From: Pseudomonadota bacterium
GTDB lineage: Bacteria > Pseudomonadota > Alphaproteobacteria > Acetobacterales > Acetobacteraceae
Length of the DNA stretch: 32,375 nt
Direction of reading: 5' to 3'
Assembly: GCA_021808315.1 (NCBI GenBank)
Contig: JAKBBY010000011.1
Coordinates: 1-32,375, forward strand
The notes beneath the pieces were generated by a model, which saw only the letters and a list, made by a program, of their open reading frames with translations, was not told the DNA's origin and did not search any database. Position numbers and translations under genes: made by a program. This document shows, piece by piece, positions 16,645 to 25,466 of this stretch (the stretch's first letter is position 1; every line of letters begins with the position of its first letter).

Positions 16645-17568
16645 GTGGTGGTTCCAGCCTGGATTTTGGTGACGATTGGGGCTGCGATTTTTCAAGTATG
16701 GCGCACCGCGCTGCAGGCGCGACTGCGCGGGGTGTTGCCGGTCGGCGCGGCGGGCTTTGTGCGCTATATTTACGCTTTGCCGATTGATGCGTTGCTGCTC
16801 GGCGGTGTTTTGTGGATTTTGGATCGCGGTATACCGGCAATCGATGCGGAATTTTTGCTGCTCTGTTTGATCGGCGGGGTTGGTCAGATTTTTGGCACCG
16901 TTTTGCTGATCCAGGCCTTTGCTCATCGCAATTTCGTGGTCGGCACCGCCTATGCCAAAACCGAAGCCGCGCAATTGGTGGTGATTTCGGTATTTTTCCA
17001 AGGGGCGCATATCGCGCCGCTGGCGGTGGGGGGCATTTTATTGGCCGTGGCTGGCGTGTTCGCCCTGTCGCTGGCTGGGCAGATTATGTCGCTGGGCGCG
17101 TTGGCGCGGGCCTCGGTGCAACCGGCGGCTTTGTGCGGGTTGGGTGCGGGGACCGCGTTTGCGATCACCGCCGTGGCCCAACGGGCTGCAGCACTCACGC
17201 TGCCCAGTTCGGTGCCGATCATGCTGCAGGCGGTCTTGATGCTGGCCATCACCAATAGTCTGCAAACGCTGATCCAAGGCGGCTATATGGCGTGGCGCAC
17301 GCCTGCGGATTTGCGGGCCGCGCTGCGTCTTTGGCGGCTCGGCGCGCCGATTGGCGTGCTCTCTGCCGGCGGTTCAGCGCTGTGGTTTGCCGGGTTTGCG
17401 TTGACCGATGTGGCTTTGGTGCGTGGGTTTGGGCAGATTGAGATTTTGTTCACGCTTGCCGTTGGCCATTTTTTCCTGCGTGAGCGCACCAAGCGCGGTG
17501 AGGCGGCTGGGCTGATCATGGTATCGACAGGGGTGATTTTGATTGCCGTGGGCGGCGCTGCGGGATGA
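16645..17568 (+). CDS. EamA/DMT-family membrane transporter
   Basis: Protein of 307 aa, probably starting at GTG 16645 or the adjacent GTG 16648; no good ribosome binding site is visible and translation may be coupled to the creatininase gene 12 bases upstream. About ten hydrophobic segments form two halves, the second ending VRGFGQIEILFTLAVGHFFLRERTKRGEAAGLIMVSTGVILIAVG, a typical EamA C-terminal pattern. The N-terminal half (WRTALQARLRGVLPVGAAGFVRYIYALPIDALLL) fits the same fold. These are drug/metabolite-type exporters or importers of the inner membrane. The partner gene suggests a nitrogen compound as cargo, but that is inference only. Confidence 0.82.
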   Translation: MVVPAWILVTIGAAIFQVWRTALQARLRGVLPVGAAGFVRYIYALPIDALLLGGVLWILDRGIPAIDAEFLLLCLIGGVGQIFGTVLLIQAFAHRNFVVGTAYAKTEAAQLVVISVFFQGAHIAPLAVGGILLAVAGVFALSLAGQIMSLGALARASVQPAALCGLGAGTAFAITAVAQRAAALTLPSSVPIMLQAVLMLAITNSLQTLIQGGYMAWRTPADLRAALRLWRLGAPIGVLSAGGSALWFAGFALTDVALVRGFGQIEILFTLAVGHFFLRERTKRGEAAGLIMVSTGVILIAVGGAAG

Positions 17569-17574
17569 CGCCTA

Positions 17575-17631
17575 GATCAATATTGGTTTCGATTGAATCG
17601 ACAGATTCGACCTAAACCCATGAAATTGATC
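17575..17631. repeat. Imperfect nested hairpin in a convergent gap
   Basis: Outer arms GATCAAT (17575-17581) and ATTGATC (17625-17631) enclose GGTTT/AAACC and GAATC-gaca-GATTC pairs, plus the 13-base palindrome TCGATTGAATCGA (17589-17601). It begins six bases after the DMT transporter stop. It could be a transcript 3' end structure; I recognise no RNA family. Confidence 0.45.
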
Positions 17632-17635
17632 GGCC

Positions 17636-17686
17636 AACCAGGATTAGGGCGTGATTGAGATAATCAATCACGCCCTAATCCTGGTT
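17636..17686. terminator. 23-bp perfect hairpin at the end of convergent genes
   Basis: The arms 17636-17658 and 17664-17686 are exact complements around a GATAA loop (arm core AGGATTAGGGCGTGATTGA). The right arm includes the last codons and TAG stop of the BoxR-like gene, so that coding end is repeated as an inverted copy. It lies between two convergent genes. A terminator or transcript-end role is likely, although neither strand has a T-run after the stem. Confidence 0.75.
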
Positions 17687-18580
17687 CAGCGCCATTCTGA
17701 CCAAGGCGAGCAATTTTTCGAAACTGGCGTCGAGGCTTTTGCCGCTCGTATCGAAAATCAGATCGGCCTTTGCGTAAAAGGCGGCGCGCCCGGCCAGGAT
17801 CATGCGCAAATCTTCCATCGCGGCATCGCTGCCCTCCAATGGCCGCAAATCGCCCTGATCGATCACCCGTTTCATGTGATCTTCGGGGGCCGCGCGCAGC
17901 CAAATGGTGAAGCAATTACCCAGCAACAGGCTGAAATTGGTCGGGTTGGACACCAACCCACCTGACGTTTCGATCACCACGCGGGTAGGGTCTGCCAGCA
18001 CGGCTTCGAGCGCCTGGCGTTCATAGCGGCGGTAAGCCGTCGGGCCATATAAATCCTGGATTTCGGCGAGCGAACCACCGGCGATGCGGGTGATTTCGCG
18101 CCCCAGCTCGACGAAAGGGCGGCCCAATGCCTGCGCGAGCAACCGGCCCAGGCTGGATTTACCCGCCCCCCGCAGGCCGATCAGGGCAATCCGATCGAGC
18201 CGTGTGGTGGTTGATGAGGTCGAATCGAACAAGGCTTCGAGGGCGCGCTGGGCACGCTGCAAATCCTCAGCGCCGCGACCCCGCAACGATTCGCGGATCA
18301 TCAGCCATTCAGGCGTGGCGGTGGTTTCATCGCCCAGCAATTCGGCAATTGGGCAGTCAAGCGCCTGGGCGACGAGTTGGAGAACGAGCACCGACACATT
18401 GCCGATGCCGCTTTCCAAATTGGCCAAATGCCGCTCGGACACTTTGGCGGTGAGAGCCAGCACGCGGCGCGGCATGGCCTTGCGGGCGCGCAACAACCGC
18501 ACCCGTTCGCCCAGAGCAACCAAGAGAGGCTCGCGGGGGGCAGCCGGTTTCGGAGGACGCATTTCCATTAACAACACCAT
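17675..18580 (-). CDS. BoxR/BzdR-like regulator (XRE HTH plus shikimate-kinase-like domain)
   Basis: Protein of 301 aa. An XRE helix-turn-helix spans about residues 22-82 (LGERVRLLRARKAMPRRVLALTAKVSERHLANLESGIGNVSV). A linker leads to a shikimate-kinase-like domain from 130 with P-loop GLRGAGKSS (135-143). The shikimate-binding DxD is absent (FVELGREI), and the GDLRPL...AMEDLRMILAGRAAFY stretch matches BoxR/BzdR proteins, which sense benzoyl-CoA and control benzoate degradation genes. It is therefore expected to be a ligand-responsive DNA-binding regulator, not a kinase in aromatic amino acid synthesis. No box or bzd gene is in the window. It follows dnaE by 36 bases on the same strand. ATGs at 18568 and 18562 are alternative starts. 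Confidence 0.88.
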   Translation of the reverse strand: MVLLMEMRPPKPAAPREPLLVALGERVRLLRARKAMPRRVLALTAKVSERHLANLESGIGNVSVLVLQLVAQALDCPIAELLGDETTATPEWLMIRESLRGRGAEDLQRAQRALEALFDSTSSTTTRLDRIALIGLRGAGKSSLGRLLAQALGRPFVELGREITRIAGGSLAEIQDLYGPTAYRRYERQALEAVLADPTRVVIETSGGLVSNPTNFSLLLGNCFTIWLRAAPEDHMKRVIDQGDLRPLEGSDAAMEDLRMILAGRAAFYAKADLIFDTSGKSLDASFEKLLALVRMALNQD

Positions 18581-18616
18581 AGCATCCGCGCCGGATGACG
18601 CAAAACGCAGCCTTGG

Positions 18617-21600
18617 TCAGAGCTCGGCAACGGCGGCAACGCCGGTGACCAGACGGACGGCCTGAGCGAGGCGCGGCGAGACTTTGAAGCCACCCGGCAG
18701 CGCAATATCGAGATGGGTGCCGTGGCCGATACGCGGTGCGATTAGCACCCTGCCCTTGCCGCGCCCTTCGCGATCAAGCAAGGCGCGTAATGGGGCAAGG
18801 GCGTCGGGCCGGTCGATTTCGATGCGCAGACCGCCACCGGCTTCGGCAGCCGCGCGATCCAGTAAATCGACATCCAGGGCAGTGACGCGGAGGGTTTCGC
18901 CGTCTAACCGCAATTCGGTATTGATCAGGAGGGCGGTGCCCTCGGTGAGATGATCGCGCGTGCGGGCAAGAATTTCGGAGAATAATGTGACTTCGAAGCT
19001 GCCCGCCTGATCGGACAATAATACCCAAGCCATGCGGCTGCCGGTGCGCGTGGTGCGCTCTTTGCGGCTGATCACCACACCGGCCAGCTTGGCGCGGGTG
19101 ATGCCCGCACGGGCGGTGGGCTCAATGCGGTTTGAGGCGATGACCCCGAGGCGTTTCAAGGCGGCGTGATACGTATCGAGCGGGTGGGCGGTGAGGTGAT
19201 AGCCGATGGCTTCGGCTTCGAAGCCGAGCCGTTCGAGCGGCGGCCAATCTTGAATGTCGGGGAGTTGCAGCGGCTCGGGCGCGCTGTCAGTGGCGAACAT
19301 ACTGATTTGGCCGGAGCTGCGCGATAAGGCCTCGGCCTGAGCGCGACGCAAAATGGTTTCGGCAGCGGCGGCGACCTGTGCCCGGTTTGGATTGATCGTG
19401 TCAAAAGCGCCCGCTTTAGCGAGCTGCTCAATTTGCGCTTTGTTCAACGCCTTGGGATCGACGCGGGCGGCAAAATCAGCGAGGTCGCGGAATTTTGTGC
19501 TGCCGCGCGCCGCCACAACTTCGCGCATGGCACCTTCGCCCACGCGTTTGATGGCAGCTAAGGCATAACGAATTGCCAACTGCCCATCGTGCGTCGTCTC
19601 GACTGTGAAATCGGCGTCCGACGCATTAATGTCAGGGGCGAGCACCGTGATGCCAAGGCGTTGCGCATCTTGCTTCAGGGCGGCGAGTTTTTCGTGGTTG
19701 GTGTGCGAGAGCGACATGCAGGCCGCGATAAAGGCGGCGGGATGATTGGCACGTAGCCAAGCGGTTTGATAGGAAACTAGCGCATAGGCGGCGGCATGCG
19801 ATTTATTGAAGCCGTAATCGGCGAATTTAGCCATCAGATCAAAAACTTCGATAGCTTTGGCTTCGCTCACCCCCTTCGCTGCCGCGCCATCCACAAAGAT
19901 TTTTCGTTGGGCTTCCATTTCGGCGCGAATTTTCTTACCCATCGCACGGCGCAGCAAATCGGCGGCGCCAAGGCTATAGCCGGCCATCAGCTGCGCGATT
20001 TGCATCACCTGTTCTTGATAGACCATGATGCCGTAGGTTTCAGCAAGAATGGGCTGCAACATCGGGTCTGGCGGTTCCCAGGCTTCGCCATGTTTGCGGG
20101 CACAATAGGCCGGGATATTTGCCATCGGGCCGGGACGGCCGAGCGCCTGGGCGGCGACGAGGTCTTCGAACCGGTCCGGACGCATTTGCTTTAATACATC
20201 GCGGAAGGCTTGGGTTTCGAAGGTGAACACGCCACCCGCTTCGCCGCGCGCGAGCATATCGTAAGTTTTTTTGTCATCGAGCGGGATGCTGGCCAGATTA
20301 AGGTCGGTGCCAAGACCGCGCAGAAATTTCACCGCTCGATCGAGAATCGTTAGTGTTGTCAAGCCCAGGAAATCGAATTTAACCAGCCCAGCGCTTTCGA
20401 CATATTTCATCGAATATTGGGTGATCAACAAATCCGAGCGCGGATCTTTGTAGAGCGGGACTAACTCGGCTAATGGCCGGTCGCCGATCACCACGCCAGC
20501 GGCATGGGTGCTGGCATGACGATAGAGCCCTTCGACCTGCAGGGCGATTTCAAGCAGGCGGCGCACGGCTTCATCGGCATCGCGCATCTCGCGCAGGCGC
20601 GGCTCAGCCTCAATCGCTTCGGCGAGCGGAATTGGTTTGGCGGGATTGTTGGGCGTGGCCTCCGCAACTTTATTGACCTGGCCATAAGGCATGCCGAGCA
20701 CACGCCCCACATCGCGCACGGCGGCGCGGGCTTGCAGTTTGCCGAACGTGATAATTTGCGCCACCCGGTCTGCGCCATATTCACGTTTGACATAATCAAT
20801 GACTTCGTCGCGCCGTTCCTGGCAAAAATCGATATCGAAATCAGGCATCGATACGCGCTCTGGATTCAAAAACCGCTCGAACAGCAGATTGAACGGGATC
20901 GGGTCAATATCCGTAATCAACAGCGCGTAGGCGGCGAGCGAGCCAGCACCCGAACCACGACCAGGGCCAACCGGAATGCCTTGCTGCTTGGCCCATTGAA
21001 TAAAATCCGCGACGATCAGGAAATAGCCGGGAAAACCCATTTGCTCGATAATCGTAAGCTCGAACTCGAGCCGTTCGTTGTAGCGGGCAGCGGTCGCTGC
21101 ATCGGCATTCATCGCGGCGAGGCGGCGCGCTAAGCCTTGGCGTGCCATGGTGCGGAGGGTTTCAGCCTCCGTGCTGCCGGGGTGGATTTTCGGGCAAATG
21201 GGCAAAAGTGGCTTGCGGGTTGGGGCGGCGATTGCGCAACGCTGCGCAATATACAACGTATTATCGCAGGCATCCGGCAAATCGGCGAACAGAGTGCGCA
21301 TCGTGCGCGCGGGTTTGAACCAATGCTCAGGGGTGACGCGCCGACGCTCGGCTTCAGCGAGCAGACGTCCTTCGGCGATGCAGAGCAGCGCATCATGCGC
21401 CTCATGCATTTCCGGCTTGGCGAAGAAACATTCATTGGTGGCGACTAACGGCACGCGCGCCGCCTCGGCAAGGGCGATCAAACCCGGCTCCACCGCGCGT
21501 TCTGCGGGGAGAAAATGCCGCTCCAACTCAACGGCCAAACGATCGCCAAAAATGTCGAGCAACGTGCTGAGCAACTGGGTTGCTTCATTTTGTTGCGCTT

Positions 21601-22036
21601 CGCCCAGCAGCCGACCAATCGGGCCAAAGCGGCCGCCGGTGAGCAGGATCAGCCCGGCATGATGACGCGAAAGGGTCTCGATGCTGATTTGCGGCTTGCC
21701 GCTCAGGCCTGGTTCGAGAAAGCCGGCGGAGGAAAGTTTCGAGAGATTATCGAAACCTTCGGCATTTTGCGCGAGAGCGATGATCGGATCGGGTGGTAGG
21801 GCTGGGTTATCGGTGCGGGCGAGGCCGAGCTGGCAACCGAGGATGGGCTGCACACCCGCATTCATACAGGCTTGGGAGAATTCGATGGCACCGAACAAAT
21901 TGCCAGTATCCGCGATCGCGACCGCTGGCATGGCATCCGCGCGGGCGAGCGCGGCGATTTTATCGGGTTTGATCGCGCCTTCCGATAGCGAATAGGCAGA
22001 ATGGACACGCAAATGAACGAAGGAATCGGTGGTCAT
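18617..22036 (-). CDS. dnaE: DNA polymerase III subunit alpha
   Basis: Protein of 1139 aa from the ATG at 22036 (MTTDSFVHLRVHSAYSL); the track's longer N-terminus reaches into the amidase gene end and is rejected. The N-terminal PHP domain reads HLRVHSAYSLSEG and IADTGNLFGAIEF; substitutions at usual metal ligands suggest an inactive PHP nuclease, as in other DnaE1 proteins. The polymerase core has GPGRGSGAGSLAAYAL and PDFDIDF, whose aspartates fall at residues 401 and 403, the same numbers as in E. coli. Helix-hairpin-helix and tandem regions lead to an OB-fold near residues 950-1080 (GVVISRKERTTRTGSRMAWVLLSDQAGSFEVTLFSE). It is the catalytic subunit of the replicase, encoded 46 bases after the amidase gene. 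Confidence 0.98.
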   Translation of the reverse strand: MTTDSFVHLRVHSAYSLSEGAIKPDKIAALARADAMPAVAIADTGNLFGAIEFSQACMNAGVQPILGCQLGLARTDNPALPPDPIIALAQNAEGFDNLSKLSSAGFLEPGLSGKPQISIETLSRHHAGLILLTGGRFGPIGRLLGEAQQNEATQLLSTLLDIFGDRLAVELERHFLPAERAVEPGLIALAEAARVPLVATNECFFAKPEMHEAHDALLCIAEGRLLAEAERRRVTPEHWFKPARTMRTLFADLPDACDNTLYIAQRCAIAAPTRKPLLPICPKIHPGSTEAETLRTMARQGLARRLAAMNADAATAARYNERLEFELTIIEQMGFPGYFLIVADFIQWAKQQGIPVGPGRGSGAGSLAAYALLITDIDPIPFNLLFERFLNPERVSMPDFDIDFCQERRDEVIDYVKREYGADRVAQIITFGKLQARAAVRDVGRVLGMPYGQVNKVAEATPNNPAKPIPLAEAIEAEPRLREMRDADEAVRRLLEIALQVEGLYRHASTHAAGVVIGDRPLAELVPLYKDPRSDLLITQYSMKYVESAGLVKFDFLGLTTLTILDRAVKFLRGLGTDLNLASIPLDDKKTYDMLARGEAGGVFTFETQAFRDVLKQMRPDRFEDLVAAQALGRPGPMANIPAYCARKHGEAWEPPDPMLQPILAETYGIMVYQEQVMQIAQLMAGYSLGAADLLRRAMGKKIRAEMEAQRKIFVDGAAAKGVSEAKAIEVFDLMAKFADYGFNKSHAAAYALVSYQTAWLRANHPAAFIAACMSLSHTNHEKLAALKQDAQRLGITVLAPDINASDADFTVETTHDGQLAIRYALAAIKRVGEGAMREVVAARGSTKFRDLADFAARVDPKALNKAQIEQLAKAGAFDTINPNRAQVAAAAETILRRAQAEALSRSSGQISMFATDSAPEPLQLPDIQDWPPLERLGFEAEAIGYHLTAHPLDTYHAALKRLGVIASNRIEPTARAGITRAKLAGVVISRKERTTRTGSRMAWVLLSDQAGSFEVTLFSEILARTRDHLTEGTALLINTELRLDGETLRVTALDVDLLDRAAAEAGGGLRIEIDRPDALAPLRALLDREGRGKGRVLIAPRIGHGTHLDIALPGGFKVSPRLAQAVRLVTGVAAVAEL

Positions 22037-22082
22037 GGCCCAGCCTATCAGCCTCGCGGGGCCTGCAGCAAGCGCCGCCTGA

Positions 22083-23561
22083 TTAGATTGGTGGGCGGCG
22101 CTGCTCCCAAGGCGCGGCTTGTTCGAGTTGTCCGGCAAGGCGAAATAACATGTCTTCCCCGCCGAATTTGGCGGTGAACATCACACCGACCGGCAGGCCC
22201 TCGGCACTGTGATGGAGCGGCACCGACATTGAGGGCACAAAGCACAAATTGGCGAGTTGGGTGAAGGGCGTGCGTTCGAGATTACGAAACGCCAAATCAT
22301 CAATGATGCCGGATTTGATCATTAGTTTTCCGGCCCGCAAAGCAATGGCGACCTTGGCCAGGCGCTCTTGCGCGGGTGGTGTTGCCAGTTCGCCGATTTT
22401 GGATGGCGCCATCGCGACGGTTGGGGTGAGAAATAAATCATAACGTTGGTGGAACGCACCGAGCGCGCGGGCATAGTTGTTCCACCCATGCACGGAGGTG
22501 ACAAAATCACCGGCAGAGAGCGCCTGGCCGAGCAGGGCGAGGGCGCGGGTATCGGTTTCAAAATCAGTCGCCGGGGCGCCCGTTCGCGCCATGACCTGCG
22601 CCATCAGGGCCGCGACATGGGCAAAATACATCGTCATATAGCTCTGCGCGAGCGCCTTGCCGTCAATTGCCGGTTCGGCTTCGTCAACGTAATGGCCCAG
22701 CGATTCCAGCAATTTGGCGGCTTCGCGCACAGCGGTGACGTTGTCGGCATCGACCCGGCCACCAATGGGCGAGCGCGTCGAGAACCCGATGCGCAAGCGC
22801 CCCGGATCAGCCCCCACCTCTTCGCTATACGGGCGCAGCGGCGGCGCGATGTTGAATGGCTCACCGGGCGCCGGGCCTGCCAAGCAATCGAGCATGGCCG
22901 CAGAATCGCGCACCGAGCGGGTCAGGGTATGGCTACATACCGCCCCTTCCCATAGCTCGCCGGCGGCAGGGCCTTCGGGAATGCGGCCCCGGGAGGGCTT
23001 CAAGCCAAACAAGCCGCAAAAAGCGGCAGGGATGCGAATTGAACCGCCACCGTCCGAAGCGCCAGCCATCGGCACATAGCGCGCCGCCACCGCCGCAGCG
23101 GAGCCGCCGGAGGAACCGCCGGGCGTGCGCTCGGTATTCCACGGATTGCGCGAGGCACCGTGCAGCGCCGTCTCGGTAATCGCTTTGAGGCCGAGCTCGG
23201 GCGTCGCTGTGGTCGCGACGATCACAAGGCCGGCGGCCAAGCAGCGATCAACATAGGTGGCATTGGTGGTGGGAACGTTGTTGCGCGTTGCGCGTGACCC
23301 CATGGTCATGCGAGTGCCTGCGTAATCCTGCGCCAAATCTTTGAGCAAAAACGGCACGCCCGCGAATTTTCCGGCGTGCGGGCTAGCAAGTTGGCTGCGC
23401 GCCCGATCACGCGTATCGACCGCGATGGCGTTCAGCGTTGGCTCCAGCGCATCAATCCGGGCAAGGGTAGCGTCCAGCACTTCGGTTTCGCTGATTTTCC
23501 GCTCGGCAATCAGCTGCGCGATCGCGGTGGCATCATAGGATGTTAGATCGATTATGGCCAT
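22083..23561 (-). CDS. Amidase signature family hydrolase
   Basis: Protein of 492 aa with GGAGG six bases before the ATG. The amidase signature triad is intact: K74 in VPFLLKDLAQ, the cis-serine in RTPGGSSGGSAAAVAA (about S150) and the nucleophile S174 in ASDGGGSIRIPAAFCGLFGLKPSRGR. Such enzymes hydrolyse amide bonds to acid plus ammonia or amine in the cytoplasm. It starts 24 bases after livM and is the last gene of the liv-type transporter operon, so the importer probably supplies its amide substrate. Members include aryl-acylamidases and 6-aminohexanoate cyclic dimer hydrolase-like enzymes; the substrate is not evident. It lacks the extra C-terminal domain of allophanate hydrolases. Confidence 0.92.
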   Translation of the reverse strand: MAIIDLTSYDATAIAQLIAERKISETEVLDATLARIDALEPTLNAIAVDTRDRARSQLASPHAGKFAGVPFLLKDLAQDYAGTRMTMGSRATRNNVPTTNATYVDRCLAAGLVIVATTATPELGLKAITETALHGASRNPWNTERTPGGSSGGSAAAVAARYVPMAGASDGGGSIRIPAAFCGLFGLKPSRGRIPEGPAAGELWEGAVCSHTLTRSVRDSAAMLDCLAGPAPGEPFNIAPPLRPYSEEVGADPGRLRIGFSTRSPIGGRVDADNVTAVREAAKLLESLGHYVDEAEPAIDGKALAQSYMTMYFAHVAALMAQVMARTGAPATDFETDTRALALLGQALSAGDFVTSVHGWNNYARALGAFHQRYDLFLTPTVAMAPSKIGELATPPAQERLAKVAIALRAGKLMIKSGIIDDLAFRNLERTPFTQLANLCFVPSMSVPLHHSAEGLPVGVMFTAKFGGEDMLFRLAGQLEQAAPWEQRRPPI

Positions 23562-23585
23562 CAGATCCTCCGGTTGCCGCTTGAG

Positions 23586-24563
23586 CTAGAGAGCGAATTT
23601 GAGCTTTGCCGCCAATTCTCCAATGATGCCGCGCCGAAACAACAACACGCAGGCGATGAAAATGACGCCTTGGATAACGGTCACCCAATCGCTGAAACTG
23701 GCGAGATAATATTGCATCGCGATGATGATTGCAGCGCCAATCAACGGTCCATAAATCGTGCCAATACCGCCGACCAACACCATCAGCACCACGATGCCCG
23801 AGGTGGCATTGCCAACATCGGTCAAGGTGACAATATGCGTGACCAATGCATTGAGGGCGCCCGCTAATCCGGCAAGACCTGCCGCGATTGTAAACACAAT
23901 CCATTTATATTGGGCCGGTTTATAGCCGAGCGAAATTGCGCGATTTTCATTTTCCCGGATCGCCTTCACCACCTGACCAAAGGGGGAATGCACGACGCGA
24001 TGCACAAACAAAAAGGCAATCAGAAACACCACCAGCGCGAAGACGTATAAATGCAAATCGCTATGGAGCGATATAATTCCCGCCACCTGACCACGCGGGA
24101 TATTTTGCATGCCGTTCTCACCGCCGGTGAAGCCGGTATCTTGCACAGCAAAGAAATTAACAAATTGCGCGAGGGCGAGCGTGATCATGGCAAAATAAAT
24201 AGTTTGCCGACGGATCGCGAGCCAACCAAACACCGCGCCAATCGCCGCGCCGGTGAGTGTGCCCAGCGCCACGCCCGCCTCGGGGGTCAGATGCAGCGTT
24301 TGTACTGCATACCCGCCGACATAGGCACCCATGCCGAAATAAGCCGCCTGACCAAGCGAGAGCAGGCCGGTATATCCCATCAGCAAATTAGCGCCCATCG
24401 CGAAAATCGCGAAGCACATAACCTGCATCAAAAACACGGGATAGGCAACGAACGGCGCGACCATCAATGTTGCCAGCATCAAGACAAATGCTACCGATTG
24501 TGCGCCGGTGAAGCCCCAAATCATTTCACGCGGTGGTGCCTTGGGCAGAGCGGTGTCTGACAT
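23586..24563 (-). CDS. livM: Branched-chain amino acid-type ABC transporter permease (LivM-like)
   Basis: Protein of 325 aa whose ATG overlaps the livH stop by one base (TAATG). It has many hydrophobic segments and the LivM signatures NLLMGYTGLLSLGQAAYFGMGAYVGGYAVQ and FGQVVKAIRENENRAISLGYKPAQYKWIVFTIAAGLAGLAGAL, with GGIGTIYGPLIGAAIIIAMQYYL near the C-terminus. It forms one half of the inner-membrane channel with LivH. The C-terminus is membrane-bounded with no fused ATPase. Amidase follows at 24 bases. Cargo could be a branched-chain amino acid, an amide or another small polar compound. Confidence 0.94.
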   Translation of the reverse strand: MSDTALPKAPPREMIWGFTGAQSVAFVLMLATLMVAPFVAYPVFLMQVMCFAIFAMGANLLMGYTGLLSLGQAAYFGMGAYVGGYAVQTLHLTPEAGVALGTLTGAAIGAVFGWLAIRRQTIYFAMITLALAQFVNFFAVQDTGFTGGENGMQNIPRGQVAGIISLHSDLHLYVFALVVFLIAFLFVHRVVHSPFGQVVKAIRENENRAISLGYKPAQYKWIVFTIAAGLAGLAGALNALVTHIVTLTDVGNATSGIVVLMVLVGGIGTIYGPLIGAAIIIAMQYYLASFSDWVTVIQGVIFIACVLLFRRGIIGELAAKLKFAL

Positions 24564-25450
24564 TATGCCGCCTTTCCGAATAGCCCGGCGGGGCGGGTGA
24601 GCAAAACAATCGCCATCACCGCGAACACCACGACCGAGGAGGCTGGCGGATAAAACACTTCGGTAAAGCCTTGAATAATGCCAAGACCAAAACCGGTGAG
24701 GATGGCCCCGCCAATCGAGCCCATGCCGCCAATGACCACCACGGCAAACACCGTATCGATCAAGGCGCTGCCCATATTTGGATTAACCGAGTATAGCGGC
24801 GCTGCGAGCACGCCGGCAAGCCCAGCGAGGCCGACGCCGCCGGCAAATGTCAGCGCGATCAAGCGCGGCACGTTAACGCCAAAGGCTTGGACCAAGGATG
24901 GGTTTTCGGTCGCCGCGCGCAACAACGCGCCCAACCTCGTTTTTTCAATCGTGAACCAAACGGCGGTGCAAATGACAATCGCGGCAACAATGACAAATCC
25001 GCGATAGACAGGGAGGAACATGAAGCCAAGATCGACAACACCCGACAACAGATCAGGCGCATTATAGGCGACACCGGAACTGCCAAAACCGTTGGTGAAC
25101 AACCCCTCGAGAACTAACGCGAGGCCAAACGTGAGAAGCAGACCATAGAGAATATCGAGCTTATAGGTGAAACGGATCAAGCCGCGCTCAATACCCAGGC
25201 CAAGAGCTGCGACGATGACCGGCGCAATGAGAAGCGCCGGCCAGAAGCCAATTCCCAAATAGTGATGCAAGCCCCAGGTGACGAAAGCACCCACCATGAA
25301 TAAGGCGCCATGCGCGAAATTGATCACGCGCAAGAGGCCAAAAATGATCGCCAAGCCCAACGAGAGCATGGCATAGAACGAGCCATTAATAATGCCGAGC
25401 AATAATTGCCCGAACAAAAGCGGCGCTGGCTTGCCGAAAATCATCATCAT
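24563..25450 (-). CDS. livH: Branched-chain amino acid-type ABC transporter permease (LivH-like)
   Basis: Protein of 295 aa; three consecutive ATGs (25450, 25447, 25444) leave the exact start open, and no strong ribosome binding site is seen. Signatures are LLLGIINGSFYAMLSLGLAIIFGLLRVINFAHGALFMVGAFVTW and the ATPase-docking loop KTRLGALLRAATENPSLVQAFGVNVPRLIALTFAGGVGLAGLAG, followed by GGMGSIGGAILTGFGLGIIQGF. It pairs with LivM. It starts 16 bases after the binding-protein stop, so it is in one transcript with livK. Confidence 0.94.
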   Translation of the reverse strand: MMMIFGKPAPLLFGQLLLGIINGSFYAMLSLGLAIIFGLLRVINFAHGALFMVGAFVTWGLHHYLGIGFWPALLIAPVIVAALGLGIERGLIRFTYKLDILYGLLLTFGLALVLEGLFTNGFGSSGVAYNAPDLLSGVVDLGFMFLPVYRGFVIVAAIVICTAVWFTIEKTRLGALLRAATENPSLVQAFGVNVPRLIALTFAGGVGLAGLAGVLAAPLYSVNPNMGSALIDTVFAVVVIGGMGSIGGAILTGFGLGIIQGFTEVFYPPASSVVVFAVMAIVLLTRPAGLFGKAA

Positions 25451-25466
25451 GGTGGGGCGCTACCGA

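Noticed and set aside
17675-18580. Gene as a true shikimate kinase (aroK)
   Set aside because: The shikimate-binding DxD is missing and an N-terminal HTH is fused; BoxR/BzdR-specific stretches are present.
18617-22138. 1173-aa DnaE reading from 22138
   Set aside because: The extra 34 residues overlap the amidase coding end and precede the conserved FVHLRVHS start.
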